This document shows positions 37,379 to 46,582 of a stretch of 64,000 nt of DNA, one piece after another (the first letter of the stretch is position 1; each line of letters opens with the position of its first letter). Source of the DNA: Anaerostipes sp. Its GTDB lineage: Bacteria > Bacillota > Clostridia > Lachnospirales > Lachnospiraceae. The DNA lies in NCBI GenBank assembly GCA_028697725.1, contig JAQVEG010000008.1, positions 1 through 64,000 of the forward strand, given 5' to 3'. Position numbers and translations under genes: made by a program. The notes beneath the pieces were generated by a model. That model ran no database searches. It was not told the origin of the DNA and saw nothing but the letters and a program-made list of their open reading frames with translations.

Positions 37379-38743
37379 ATGGATTTATTGCAAGCTTTTT
37401 TTCAAGGCTTAATTGATTTAGGTGCAAGTGTATTTTTACCCGTTATTGTAACATTAATCGGAATTGTTTTAGGAATGAAACCAGCAAAAGCATTTTCAGC
37501 AGGTTTGACGTTAGGTGTAGCTTTAATCGGGATGAATCATGTAATGTCATTAATGACTGATAGTGTAGGTGCGGCAGCACAAGCATTCGTAAATAATACT
37601 GGAGTCCAGTTGAAAGCGTTAGATATGGGATGGGCACCGGCTTTGGGACTTTGTTGGACATGGCAGTATGCTTTCTTAATGTTCCCAGTGCAGATTGTGC
37701 TTAATATTGTTTTATTGGCAGTAGGATTTACAAGCTGTTTAAATGTAGATATGTGGAATGTAGGAAATAAGGTTTGTACAGCATTTTTAGTGGCTTATGT
37801 ATCAGGAAACACTGCGATTGGATTTGCATGCGCGGTGGTGCAGATAGTGTTTGAGTTAAAGAATGCAGACTGTACAAAATACAGACTTCAGAAACTGACT
37901 GGAATTCCTGGAATTTCAATGCCTCATCCAATGTTTTTAGCTGGAATCTACTACTATCCATTGACGCATCTTCTAGATAAAATCGTACCAGATACACTGG
38001 ATATTGATGCAAAAAAAGTTAGAGATAAAATAGGTATTTTTGGTGAAAATCATATCATGGGATTTATTGTAGGATGTTTTATTGGAATCTTCGGAGGATA
38101 TGGCTATCAAAAGGTATTGCAGCTAGGAGTACAAGCTGGATGTGCATTGACACTATTTCCAATGGTGGCGAAATTATTTACAACTGCACTTACTCCAGTT
38201 AGTAGTGCGGCAACTGAATTTATGAAGAAAAAATTTCATGGGAAAGATATTACCATTGGAATGGATTGGCCAGTTATGGCAGGACGTTCAGAACATTGGC
38301 TTTTAATGATTTTAGCAATTCCAGTAATCTTTATTTATGCTATTTTCTTACCTGGAAATATTGTATTACCATTTGGTGGATTGATGGATATTTGTCTAAT
38401 TGTTCCTTTGTTTTACCTAACTATGGGTAATATGTTGAAGATGGCCATTGGTACAGTAATTGGTATTCCAATTCACTTATATGTAGCTTCATATTTTGCA
38501 CCACATTTTACAAAGTTAGCACAAGTAACAGGTGGGGCAACCGTTCCTAAAGGTCAGATGTTAGCATGGTTTGGAATTGATATTTCTGAATTAAGATGGG
38601 TATTTGCAGCAGCGTCAGATCGAAATATCATAGCAATTGTAATTTTGGTTATTACAATTCCGTTGGCAATTTACTATTTTAAGTCAATCAAAAAAGAGGA
38701 TATGAAGTATGCCAAAGAACTAGGAATTGATGTAGAAGCATAA
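37379..38743 (+). CDS. PTS galactitol-type subunit IIC
   Basis: 454 aa multi-TM; FFQGLIDLGASVFLPVIVTLIGIVLGMKPAKAFSAGLTLGVALIGM. Confidence 0.93.
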   Translation: MDLLQAFFQGLIDLGASVFLPVIVTLIGIVLGMKPAKAFSAGLTLGVALIGMNHVMSLMTDSVGAAAQAFVNNTGVQLKALDMGWAPALGLCWTWQYAFLMFPVQIVLNIVLLAVGFTSCLNVDMWNVGNKVCTAFLVAYVSGNTAIGFACAVVQIVFELKNADCTKYRLQKLTGIPGISMPHPMFLAGIYYYPLTHLLDKIVPDTLDIDAKKVRDKIGIFGENHIMGFIVGCFIGIFGGYGYQKVLQLGVQAGCALTLFPMVAKLFTTALTPVSSAATEFMKKKFHGKDITIGMDWPVMAGRSEHWLLMILAIPVIFIYAIFLPGNIVLPFGGLMDICLIVPLFYLTMGNMLKMAIGTVIGIPIHLYVASYFAPHFTKLAQVTGGATVPKGQMLAWFGIDISELRWVFAAASDRNIIAIVILVITIPLAIYYFKSIKKEDMKYAKELGIDVEA

Positions 38744-38773
38744 GTAGTAAAATAGAATCTGGAGGAATCATTT

Positions 38774-39007
38774 ATGAAAAATATAAAATTAAAGAAAGCC
38801 GCTTTTGTTGCATTGGCATTAATTGATACGCTATTTCTTGTAATTAGTGTATTGAAATGGGACATGATGTTAAGTGTTTGCTGCTTTGTACTTGCAATAT
38901 TACTTACATATTTATACGAAGATGTAGGTTTTGGAGAGTTTTACTATGGTAAAAAAATGCGAAAAGAGTATAGAGATGCAAAGCGCAAGAAAAAGAAGGA
39001 GATTTAG
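38774..39007 (+). CDS. Small membrane protein of unknown function
   Basis: 77 aa, hydrophobic core, RBS GGAGG, in the PTS operon. Confidence 0.6.
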   Translation: MKNIKLKKAAFVALALIDTLFLVISVLKWDMMLSVCCFVLAILLTYLYEDVGFGEFYYGKKMRKEYRDAKRKKKKEI

Positions 39008-39009
39008 AG

Positions 39010-40005
39010 ATGAAAAAAATTATAAATGATCCTCTTTCAGTTGTGAATGAAAGTTTAGAAGGACTTTTATTTTCGCAGAAAGATTTCTATGAAAAAGTTC
39101 CAGATGTAAATGGAATTATAATGAAAAAAAGAAAGAAAAAAGTAAGTGTAGTGTCTGGTGGAGGCAGTGGGCATGAACCTATGCTTTCAGGACTGGTTGG
39201 AGAAGGGATGTTAGATGGGGTAGCAATGGGAAGTGTATTTGCTTCCCCAGATCCTAATACAATTTCAAAGACAATAGAATCAGCAGATCAAGGGGATGGT
39301 GTATTGTGTCTTGTCTGGAATTATGCAGGGGATACTATGAATTTTGCTGTTGCTCAAGAATTTGCAATGATGAATGGAGTAAGGGTAGAACAAGTTATTG
39401 TCAACGATGACGTTGCGTCTGCAACAAAAGAAGACAAAGACGGCAGACGAGGTGTGGCAGGTATGTTATTTGTTGCCAAAATTGCGGGTGCTGCAGCAGC
39501 ATTCGGGTATTCCTTACAAGAAGTAAAAGCAGCAGCTGAAAAAGCAAATGGAAATTTACGTTCCATTGGAATAGCGTTGACACCATGTTCAATTCCAGGA
39601 AATCCACCGAATTTTATAATTGGTGAGGATGAGTTTGAATATGGAATGGGAATCCATGGAGAGCCAGGAATCAAAAGAGAAAAACTTAAAAAAGCGGATG
39701 AGATCGTGGATGAAATGATGGAAGATCTGATAGCTGATTTTGGTTCTTTAGAGGGAAAGGAAGTCATAGTGTTTGTAAATGGTATGGCGGCAACCACTAG
39801 TTTGGAACTAAATATAATTAATCGGAGAGTAAACCAAATTTTACAAGCTAAAAAGATAACAGTATATGATAATATTGTTAATTCTTATTGTACATCTTTG
39901 GAAATGGCAGGTGCATCAATTTCTATTATGGTCTTAGATGAAGAATTAAAAAAATTATATAACCAGCCGGCATATACACCATGCTATTATCATAAAGGAA
40001 AATAA
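39010..40005 (+). CDS. dhaK: DhaK-like dihydroxyacetone kinase subunit
   Basis: SVVSGGGSGHEPMLSGLVGEGMLDGVAMGSVFASPDP; substrate could be another ketose. Confidence 0.9.
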   Translation: MKKIINDPLSVVNESLEGLLFSQKDFYEKVPDVNGIIMKKRKKKVSVVSGGGSGHEPMLSGLVGEGMLDGVAMGSVFASPDPNTISKTIESADQGDGVLCLVWNYAGDTMNFAVAQEFAMMNGVRVEQVIVNDDVASATKEDKDGRRGVAGMLFVAKIAGAAAAFGYSLQEVKAAAEKANGNLRSIGIALTPCSIPGNPPNFIIGEDEFEYGMGIHGEPGIKREKLKKADEIVDEMMEDLIADFGSLEGKEVIVFVNGMAATTSLELNIINRRVNQILQAKKITVYDNIVNSYCTSLEMAGASISIMVLDEELKKLYNQPAYTPCYYHKGK

Positions 40006-40016
40006 AGGTGATAAGA

Positions 40017-40652
40017 ATGAAAAAGTTAAATGTAGGTCAAACAATAGAAATGATGTCTTATGTTGCAGATAAAATGATAGAGAGTAAGAAACTACTCTGT
40101 GAAATTGATGGGAAAATAGGAGATGGAGATCATGGACTGGGAATTGAACGAGGCTTTATGGCAGTAAAAGATTTTTTGTCAGAAAAAACCCCAGAGACAA
40201 TATACGATATATTTTCAGGAGCTGGGATGGCAATGATGAATTCTATGGGCGGAGCTTCAGGTGTTATTTTTTCTGCAATGTTTATGGGTGTAATACAACA
40301 GCCGAAAGAAGAAGTATTAAGTCCGAAAGCCTTTGTGGGTATGTGCGAAAATGGTTTGAAAAGAATTAAACTGGCAGGAAAGGCTCAAAAGGGTGATAAA
40401 ACAATGCTGGATGCATTAGAACCAGCAGTTGATGCAATGAAACAAGTATCAGAGGATTGTGGATTTGAAGAACTATTTGATGCAGCGTATCAAGCAGCTC
40501 TTCAAGGAGTGGAAGATACTAAAAAGTATACTGCCAAATTCGGCAGAGCTAAATTCTTAGGTGATAGATCTCTTGGATGTGAGGATGCGGGTGCAACTTC
40601 AGTTTCAATTATTTTTGGATCTATGAGTGAGTATGTTTCAAGATGTAAATAG
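40017..40652 (+). CDS. dhaL: DhaL-like dihydroxyacetone kinase subunit
   Basis: EIDGKIGDGDHGLGIERGF; GDKTMLDALEPA; GRAKFLGDRSLGCEDAGA. Confidence 0.92.
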   Translation: MKKLNVGQTIEMMSYVADKMIESKKLLCEIDGKIGDGDHGLGIERGFMAVKDFLSEKTPETIYDIFSGAGMAMMNSMGGASGVIFSAMFMGVIQQPKEEVLSPKAFVGMCENGLKRIKLAGKAQKGDKTMLDALEPAVDAMKQVSEDCGFEELFDAAYQAALQGVEDTKKYTAKFGRAKFLGDRSLGCEDAGATSVSIIFGSMSEYVSRCK

Positions 40653-40665
40653 ACAGGAGGATATT

Positions 40666-41469
40666 ATGGCTGATATTTTAAAGACCCCATTTTTAGAAGA
40701 GACAATTGAATCATGCAGATATTTTTGGGAAGCAGGATGGGGAGAAAATCATGCTGGAAATCTTACATATTTGTTGTCCGAGGAAGAGGTAAATAAGTAT
40801 GTAAAGGATGTAGAAAAAGCGAAAAAGGGGAAATCGGTTCGTGTGGCAATGACATTTGAAGCCGAAGAATTAATTGGAAAATATTTTTTAGTAACAAGAG
40901 CAGGTTCGTTTTTTAGAACGATTCATAAACATCCGGAGAAGAATCTTGGAATTGTGAAAGTGAATCATGACAGCATAGATATTATTTGGGGATTTGATAA
41001 TGGAAGGATGAAACCTACAAGTGAATTTCCTGCACATTTATTATGCCATCAGGCAAGATTAAAACAAAATCCAGAAAATAAGCTGGTCATGCATTGTCAT
41101 CCAACCAATGTAATTGCAATGACATTTGCACATGAAATTAACGAAGAAAAATTTACAAAAACTATGTGGAGGCTAAATTCAGAATGTGTGCTTGTATTTC
41201 CAGAAGGTTTGGGAATGCTGCCATGGATGGTTTGTGGTGAGGGGCCAATAGGTCCAGACACCGCTAAAAAAATGGAAAAGTACCGAATTGTTATTTGGCC
41301 ATATCATGGAATGTTCGCAAGTGGAACATCGTTTGAAGATACAATAGGCTTGATTGAAACGGTGGAAAAGAATGCACAGGTCTATATGTTAAATGGTGGA
41401 GAAATTAAAGCTGGGTTGACCGATGAGCAAGTAAGAGAACTTGCACAAGCATTTGATTTATGGGATTAA
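40666..41469 (+). CDS. Class II aldolase, rhamnulose-1-phosphate aldolase (RhaD)-like
   Basis: FWEAGWGENHAGNLTYLLSEEEV; MHCHPTN; WPYHGMFASGTSFEDTIGLIE. Confidence 0.87.
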   Translation: MADILKTPFLEETIESCRYFWEAGWGENHAGNLTYLLSEEEVNKYVKDVEKAKKGKSVRVAMTFEAEELIGKYFLVTRAGSFFRTIHKHPEKNLGIVKVNHDSIDIIWGFDNGRMKPTSEFPAHLLCHQARLKQNPENKLVMHCHPTNVIAMTFAHEINEEKFTKTMWRLNSECVLVFPEGLGMLPWMVCGEGPIGPDTAKKMEKYRIVIWPYHGMFASGTSFEDTIGLIETVEKNAQVYMLNGGEIKAGLTDEQVRELAQAFDLWD

Positions 41470-41508
41470 TCACCATTCCTTTCGGCATCGAAGGTGGTTA
41501 ATATAGAT

Positions 41509-41566
41509 AGAAAAGAAAAAGTACCAGTTCCGGCTCTTTGTCGGTTCTGGCACTTTTTCTTTTCTT
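41509..41566. terminator. Strong bidirectional terminator
   Basis: AGAAAAGAAAAAGTaCCAG...CTGGcACTTTTTCTTTTCT long inverted repeat. Confidence 0.85.
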
Positions 41567-41660
41567 GTATTAGGAGTCAATATGCTTTGTTCAAAGATTG
41601 AAAAATTCACATTGGCGGTGTGGAGCAGAAAATCCGTAAAACCTTGTAGATAACAAGACA

Positions 41661-41939
41661 ATGTTCATTGATGTAAATGTCATTTATACTGATGAATTAG
41701 ATGAGAATTCAGTTACTCGAATTTTTCGAGTAACTGCCAATGACGGGAAAGAATATGATACAAAACACTTTAACCTGAAACCAGAGGATATTCGTAAATT
41801 TCTTGAGAATGTATTTTGTGATGGTGAAATCAAAACTGCCGGAACAAATATTGATAAATTGAAGGTCTTCTTCGAGAAATACTTTGGGATTGGTGGGGCA
41901 GTTACCTTCGCAGAGCCGAAAGAACACAAGGTTTTATAG
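41661..41939 (+). CDS. Hypothetical protein (92 aa)
   Basis: Open frame MFIDVNVIYTDELDENSVTRIFRVTANDGKEYDTKHFNL...; no family recognised. Confidence 0.5.
   Translation: MFIDVNVIYTDELDENSVTRIFRVTANDGKEYDTKHFNLKPEDIRKFLENVFCDGEIKTAGTNIDKLKVFFEKYFGIGGAVTFAEPKEHKVL
41710..41736 (+). repeat. Perfect 12-bp inverted repeat CAGTTACTCGAA-TTT-TTCGAGTAACTG inside the 92 aa ORF
   Basis: Read directly: arms 41710-41721 and 41725-41736. Confidence 0.9.
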
Positions 41940-41973
41940 GTAGTTTTAAGCATATAAAGATATATCATTTATT

Positions 41974-41991
41974 TAAAAGATATATCTTTTA
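41974..41991. promoter_or_regulatory. 18-bp palindrome TAAAAGATATATCTTTTA, putative GntR operator (second partial copy at 41956-41970)
   Basis: Perfect palindrome upstream of the gntR gene; AAAGATATATC repeated about 20 bp upstream. Confidence 0.7.
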
Positions 41992-42034
41992 TGATATAAT
42001 ATAGCCAAAAGATAGGGCAAGAAAAGGAGATCAC

Positions 42035-42769
42035 ATGGAGGATAAGATTTTAGAGCAGTCTACACCGTTATATCTTCAAATTAAGGAAATTGTAAGGCAT
42101 AGAATTGAGACAAGAATCTATAAAGTAGGAGAGATTATTCCAACAGAATTGCAGTTTCAAGATGAATTTCATGTGAGTCGGATTACCATTCGGAGAGCCA
42201 TGGAAGAGTTAGAACGAGAGGGCTATATTGAGCGAAGTCGTGGGCGTGGCTCTGTTGTGTTAAATCATAATCGTATTCAAGAGAAGAAAACAGTAAACAG
42301 TCTTACTTATGAGATGAAGAGACGAGGAAAGGTATTAGGCTCAAGAGAAGTCAAGGTATCCATTGAAAAAGCGGATTTGGAGGTGTCTTCTGGATTGGAA
42401 ATATTATATGAAGACTATGTATTAAAGGTGGAAAGAGTTCGGGTGATTGAGGAACAGCCATTTGCTTATGCCCAGTCTTATTTTAATTTAGAGCGAGAAC
42501 TTCCAGTGGATAAGGATATCTATGAAGATTCAATTTATGAAACAATCAAAAAAGTAAAGGGAATTTCATGCGAGGATACATGGTTTCCAAAAGAGGATGT
42601 GATTTCTGTAGAGAAGGCAAAGGAAGAAATCGCGGCAAAATTAAAAATACAAGAAGGAATGGCACTGTTAAAGAGGTGTAGTCAGATTATTGACAAGGAA
42701 TCAAGGGTGATGGAGTATAGTATTACCTATTTCTTGCCGGATAAGTATAAATGCAGCGTTACATATTAA
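42035..42769 (+). CDS. GntR family transcriptional regulator with UTRA ligand-binding domain
   Basis: PLYLQIKEIVRHRIETRIYKVGEIIPTELQFQDEFHVSRITIRRAMEELEREGYIERSRGRGSVV. Confidence 0.95.
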   Translation: MEDKILEQSTPLYLQIKEIVRHRIETRIYKVGEIIPTELQFQDEFHVSRITIRRAMEELEREGYIERSRGRGSVVLNHNRIQEKKTVNSLTYEMKRRGKVLGSREVKVSIEKADLEVSSGLEILYEDYVLKVERVRVIEEQPFAYAQSYFNLERELPVDKDIYEDSIYETIKKVKGISCEDTWFPKEDVISVEKAKEEIAAKLKIQEGMALLKRCSQIIDKESRVMEYSITYFLPDKYKCSVTY

Positions 42770-42788
42770 GAGAGGATAAGGATGAGGA

Positions 42789-43607
42789 ATGGCAAACTTA
42801 AAAGCAGTCTTTAGTGACATCGACGGAACGTTATTAAACACAAAACACGAAGTATCTAAGGATACCAAGGAAGTGATTCAAGAGATTATGAAACATGGAA
42901 TTCCATTTGTTTTAGTTTCTGCAAGAATGCCAAAAGGAATGATTTCCATTAGAGATGAAATCAAAGCACATTATCCTATGATTTGTTATAGTGGAGCCTT
43001 GATTGTAGATGCAGATGGAAATGATTTGTTTAGTTGTAATTTTAAACAGAGTACGGCAAAAAATATATACAAGAGTCTGCGTAAATACAGCACAGATATC
43101 TCTATTAACATATATAGTGAAAATCGCTGGATTGTAGAAGATAAGGAAGAAAAGTGGGCGAAACAAGAAAGTGAAATTACAGGAGTCATTCCAGAAGAGA
43201 TTAATTTTGAAAATAAAGAAGTATTTACATGTGTTCATAAATATTTGTGTATGGGAGAGCCTGAGGAAATTAATAAAGTCGAAAATTTTTTAAAAGTAGA
43301 ATATCCAGAGGTGCGAATTTATAAATCAAAACCAACATATTTAGAAATTATGACCATGGAAGCATCAAAGTCTAATGCCATAAGATTGTTGGAAGATTAT
43401 TTTCATATTCAAAAGGAAGAAACAATCGCTTTTGGGGATGGATTTAATGACATTGATATGATTTCTTATGCAGGAGTTGGAGTGGCAATGGGCAATGCGG
43501 CAGATGAAGTAAAAGAAGTCGCAGATATAGTTGCAGATACCAATGAGAATGAAGGGTTAATGAAGGTATTATACCATCAATTTTCAACGATTAAGGAGCA
43601 GAGATGA
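42789..43607 (+). CDS. Cof-type HAD-IIB family hydrolase
   Basis: KAVFSDIDGTLLNTKHEVS; AFGDGFNDIDMISYAGVGVAMGNA. Confidence 0.94.
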   Translation: MANLKAVFSDIDGTLLNTKHEVSKDTKEVIQEIMKHGIPFVLVSARMPKGMISIRDEIKAHYPMICYSGALIVDADGNDLFSCNFKQSTAKNIYKSLRKYSTDISINIYSENRWIVEDKEEKWAKQESEITGVIPEEINFENKEVFTCVHKYLCMGEPEEINKVENFLKVEYPEVRIYKSKPTYLEIMTMEASKSNAIRLLEDYFHIQKEETIAFGDGFNDIDMISYAGVGVAMGNAADEVKEVADIVADTNENEGLMKVLYHQFSTIKEQR

Positions 43608-44572
43608 ATCAAAAAGAACACAAGGCAGGACTTGCATTTATATTAATATTATCTGCATTTATTGTTATTTTGTATCTAAAGATTTTTGTCTCTTTTGAGA
43701 ATCAACAAAGCAAAGGGAGCAACAGGGTGTTTGGTGCAACGTATATGACGATGAACAATGAATTTTATACGGCTGTAAATAATGAAATTCAGGCAGAGGT
43801 AGATAAGAATGATGATAAATTAATTACACTAGATCCAGCATTAAATGCAGAGAAACAAAAGGAACAAATTTATTATTTAATTAATGAAAAAGTAGATTGT
43901 ATTTTTGTAACGCCAGTGGATTGGAAGAAGCTTGATGCACCGTTAAAAGCGGCAAAAAAAGCTGGAATTCCTGTTATTGTGGTGGATGCGCCAGTGTATC
44001 ATGAAAAATTAGTATCTACAACGATTGTTTCAGATAATTATAATGCAGGAAAGCTATGTGCCATTAACATGATGAAGAAAATGTCTCACGCAGACATTCT
44101 TTTGTTGACACATCACAATGCAAAATCGGCAATTGATAGAATAACTGGTTTTTTAGATGCAATTAAAGGAAATGACAATTATCGTGTGGTTGGAGAGGCA
44201 GATACAGAAGGACAGACAGAAAGAACACTTCCAAAAGTCAAACAGTTTATTAAAAAGGGAATTACTATTGATGTGGTTATGGCTTTAAATGATCCCACAG
44301 CCATTGGAGCTTTGGCGGCATTTGATGAGGCAGGAAAAAGCAGAGATGTCATTGTATATGGGGTAGATGGTTCACCAGATGGAAAGAGTCTAATCAAAGA
44401 AAAGATGCTCACAGCTACGGCAGCACAGTATCCGAAAGAAATGGGAAAAAAAGCAGTAGAAGCAGGATACAAGCTGGTAAAACATAAAAAAGTAAAATCA
44501 GAGATTATTATACCAGTAAAATTAATTGACCAAAGTAATATCAGTAAATTTGATATTCAAAACTGGCAGTAG
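43604..44572 (+). CDS. Membrane-anchored sugar-binding periplasmic-binding-protein (RbsB-like)
   Basis: N-terminal TM; KVDCIFVTPVDWKKLDAPLKAAKKAGIPVIVVDAPV; VVMALNDPTAIGALAAFDEAG. Confidence 0.87.
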   Translation: MNQKEHKAGLAFILILSAFIVILYLKIFVSFENQQSKGSNRVFGATYMTMNNEFYTAVNNEIQAEVDKNDDKLITLDPALNAEKQKEQIYYLINEKVDCIFVTPVDWKKLDAPLKAAKKAGIPVIVVDAPVYHEKLVSTTIVSDNYNAGKLCAINMMKKMSHADILLLTHHNAKSAIDRITGFLDAIKGNDNYRVVGEADTEGQTERTLPKVKQFIKKGITIDVVMALNDPTAIGALAAFDEAGKSRDVIVYGVDGSPDGKSLIKEKMLTATAAQYPKEMGKKAVEAGYKLVKHKKVKSEIIIPVKLIDQSNISKFDIQNWQ

Positions 44573-44583
44573 GAGATGGAGAA

Positions 44584-45909
44584 ATGAATCAGGCGAATCG
44601 AAATTTAAATTACCTTAAGATAGGTATGTGTACGTTGAATTTTATTATTATCTGTTTTCTTGCTGTGACAATTTTGATTACGACTTATCGAGTTGAAAAT
44701 CAATATAAGGCAAGAGAATTTTTAAACCAGATTACATATATGCCAAGAGAACCAATGCAGATGATTTTTATTGTATTTATATCATTTTTTCTATTAATTC
44801 TTGTAATGGAGTATCGAAATAAGATAAGGACTTCCTCTTGGATTCGGATGGGAATCTACGGATTGGAATTAGCGTTATGTCTTGTGATTATTCGATATTT
44901 GTATGTGGGATATAATGGAATTATTCTTCTTGTAATCGCAGATATTGCAGCATCTATTATATATAAGCAGAATCGGTATTTTTTTATTGTTATTATGTGT
45001 GGTGTTTTTGTATTTGCAGACTATAATTTATTGTCAACAAAATTTTCTATTATTTCATTCCAAGAGTATTTAAGCGTTTATCCTTCAGGAGTGGAAATGA
45101 TTCTTCTTGGAATCCGAAATGTGATGGTTTATTTGAATATTATTGTATTTGGAATGTATATGATTGTGTTAATGCGGAATCAAATGAAAGAAAACGCACG
45201 AATTGCTCTTTTAAATATTCAGCTTCAGACGGCAAATAGCAAACTTCAGGATATGAATGTTAAATTACAGGATTATGCCATGATGCAGGAGAAGATGGGA
45301 GAGACAAAAGAGAGAAATAGAGTGGCAAGAGAGATTCATGACACATTAGGTCACACCATGACAGGACTGTCAGCGGGAATTGATGCATGTATTGCTATGA
45401 TTGATTATTCTGTGGAAGGAACGAAGAAACAACTAAGTGTTTTGTCGGAAGTTTCAAGGCAGGGAATTAAAGACATTAGACGGTCGGTGAACAAGCTCCG
45501 TCCAGACGCATTGGAACATTTGAATTTAGAGGATGCGATTAAAAAAATGATGGAAGATACTATGGCAGTATCAGATGTAAAAATATATTTTACAAACCAT
45601 GTAAATCAATTAAAATTCAATACAGATGAAGAGGATGTAATTTACCGCGTGGTACAAGAAAGTATTACCAATGCAATTCGTCATGGAAAGGCAGAAATGG
45701 TATGGGTTACCATTGAAAAGAAAGATAAATGGCTGACGATTTTGATTCATGATAATGGACAGGGTTGCGAGAATGTAAAAAAAGGATTTGGTTTGGTTCA
45801 TATGGAAGAGCGGATTCAAATGCTACAAGGAAAATTGTCTTATTTTGGAGGACATGGATTTACAGTGAAAGCAGAGATACCAATTCGGTGGGGTGAAAAC
45901 TATGATTAA
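44584..45909 (+). CDS. Sensor histidine kinase, NarL/DesK type (HisKA_3)
   Basis: ERNRVAREIHDTLGHTMTGLSAGIDAC; VVQESITNAIRHGKAEMVWV; DNGQGCENVKKGFGLVHMEERI. Confidence 0.93.
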   Translation: MNQANRNLNYLKIGMCTLNFIIICFLAVTILITTYRVENQYKAREFLNQITYMPREPMQMIFIVFISFFLLILVMEYRNKIRTSSWIRMGIYGLELALCLVIIRYLYVGYNGIILLVIADIAASIIYKQNRYFFIVIMCGVFVFADYNLLSTKFSIISFQEYLSVYPSGVEMILLGIRNVMVYLNIIVFGMYMIVLMRNQMKENARIALLNIQLQTANSKLQDMNVKLQDYAMMQEKMGETKERNRVAREIHDTLGHTMTGLSAGIDACIAMIDYSVEGTKKQLSVLSEVSRQGIKDIRRSVNKLRPDALEHLNLEDAIKKMMEDTMAVSDVKIYFTNHVNQLKFNTDEEDVIYRVVQESITNAIRHGKAEMVWVTIEKKDKWLTILIHDNGQGCENVKKGFGLVHMEERIQMLQGKLSYFGGHGFTVKAEIPIRWGENYD

Positions 45910-46582
45910 AGTTTTAATAGCAGATGATCAGCAACTAATCAGACAGAGTCTTGAGATTGTATTAGGAACAAAGGAGGATATAGAGGTAATAGGAACGGCA
46001 AAGGATGGGCGTGAAGTTATTGAGCTTATTAGAAAGCAGAAACCAGATGTTGTCCTTATGGATATTCGTATGCCTGAGATGGATGGGGTACAGTGTACGC
46101 AGATTATTAAAGACAATTATCCTCAAGTCAAGATAATTATATTAACAACATTTGATGATGATGAATTTGTGTATCGTGCATTAAAATATGGAGCCAGTGG
46201 ATATTTATTAAAAGGTATTTCTATGGAGGAATTAGAGACAGCTATCCGTACGGTACATAAGGGTGGAGCCATGATTAATCCAGATATAGCAACAAAAGTT
46301 GTGCATTTATTTTCAGAAATGGCTCAGATTAATTATGACATGGAAATTACAGCAGAAAATGTAGATGAGTTAAATGATACAGAACAGCAGGTTTGTCATC
46401 TCGTGGGATGTGGAATGTCAAATAAAGAGATTTCTGGTAAATTAAATTTATCGGAAGGAACCATCCGAAATTACTTGAGCAGTATCTTAAGCAAATTAAA
46501 TTTAAGAGATAGAACCCAGTTAGCAATCTGGGAAGTGCAAAGCAGAATTGGGAAAAACAGTGGAGGATTTTCTCATGAATAA
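45902..46582 (+). CDS. LuxR/NarL-type response regulator
   Basis: VLIADDQQLIRQSLEIVLG; VVLMDIRMPEMDG; C-terminal LuxR HTH. Confidence 0.94.
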   Translation: MIKVLIADDQQLIRQSLEIVLGTKEDIEVIGTAKDGREVIELIRKQKPDVVLMDIRMPEMDGVQCTQIIKDNYPQVKIIILTTFDDDEFVYRALKYGASGYLLKGISMEELETAIRTVHKGGAMINPDIATKVVHLFSEMAQINYDMEITAENVDELNDTEQQVCHLVGCGMSNKEISGKLNLSEGTIRNYLSSILSKLNLRDRTQLAIWEVQSRIGKNSGGFSHE

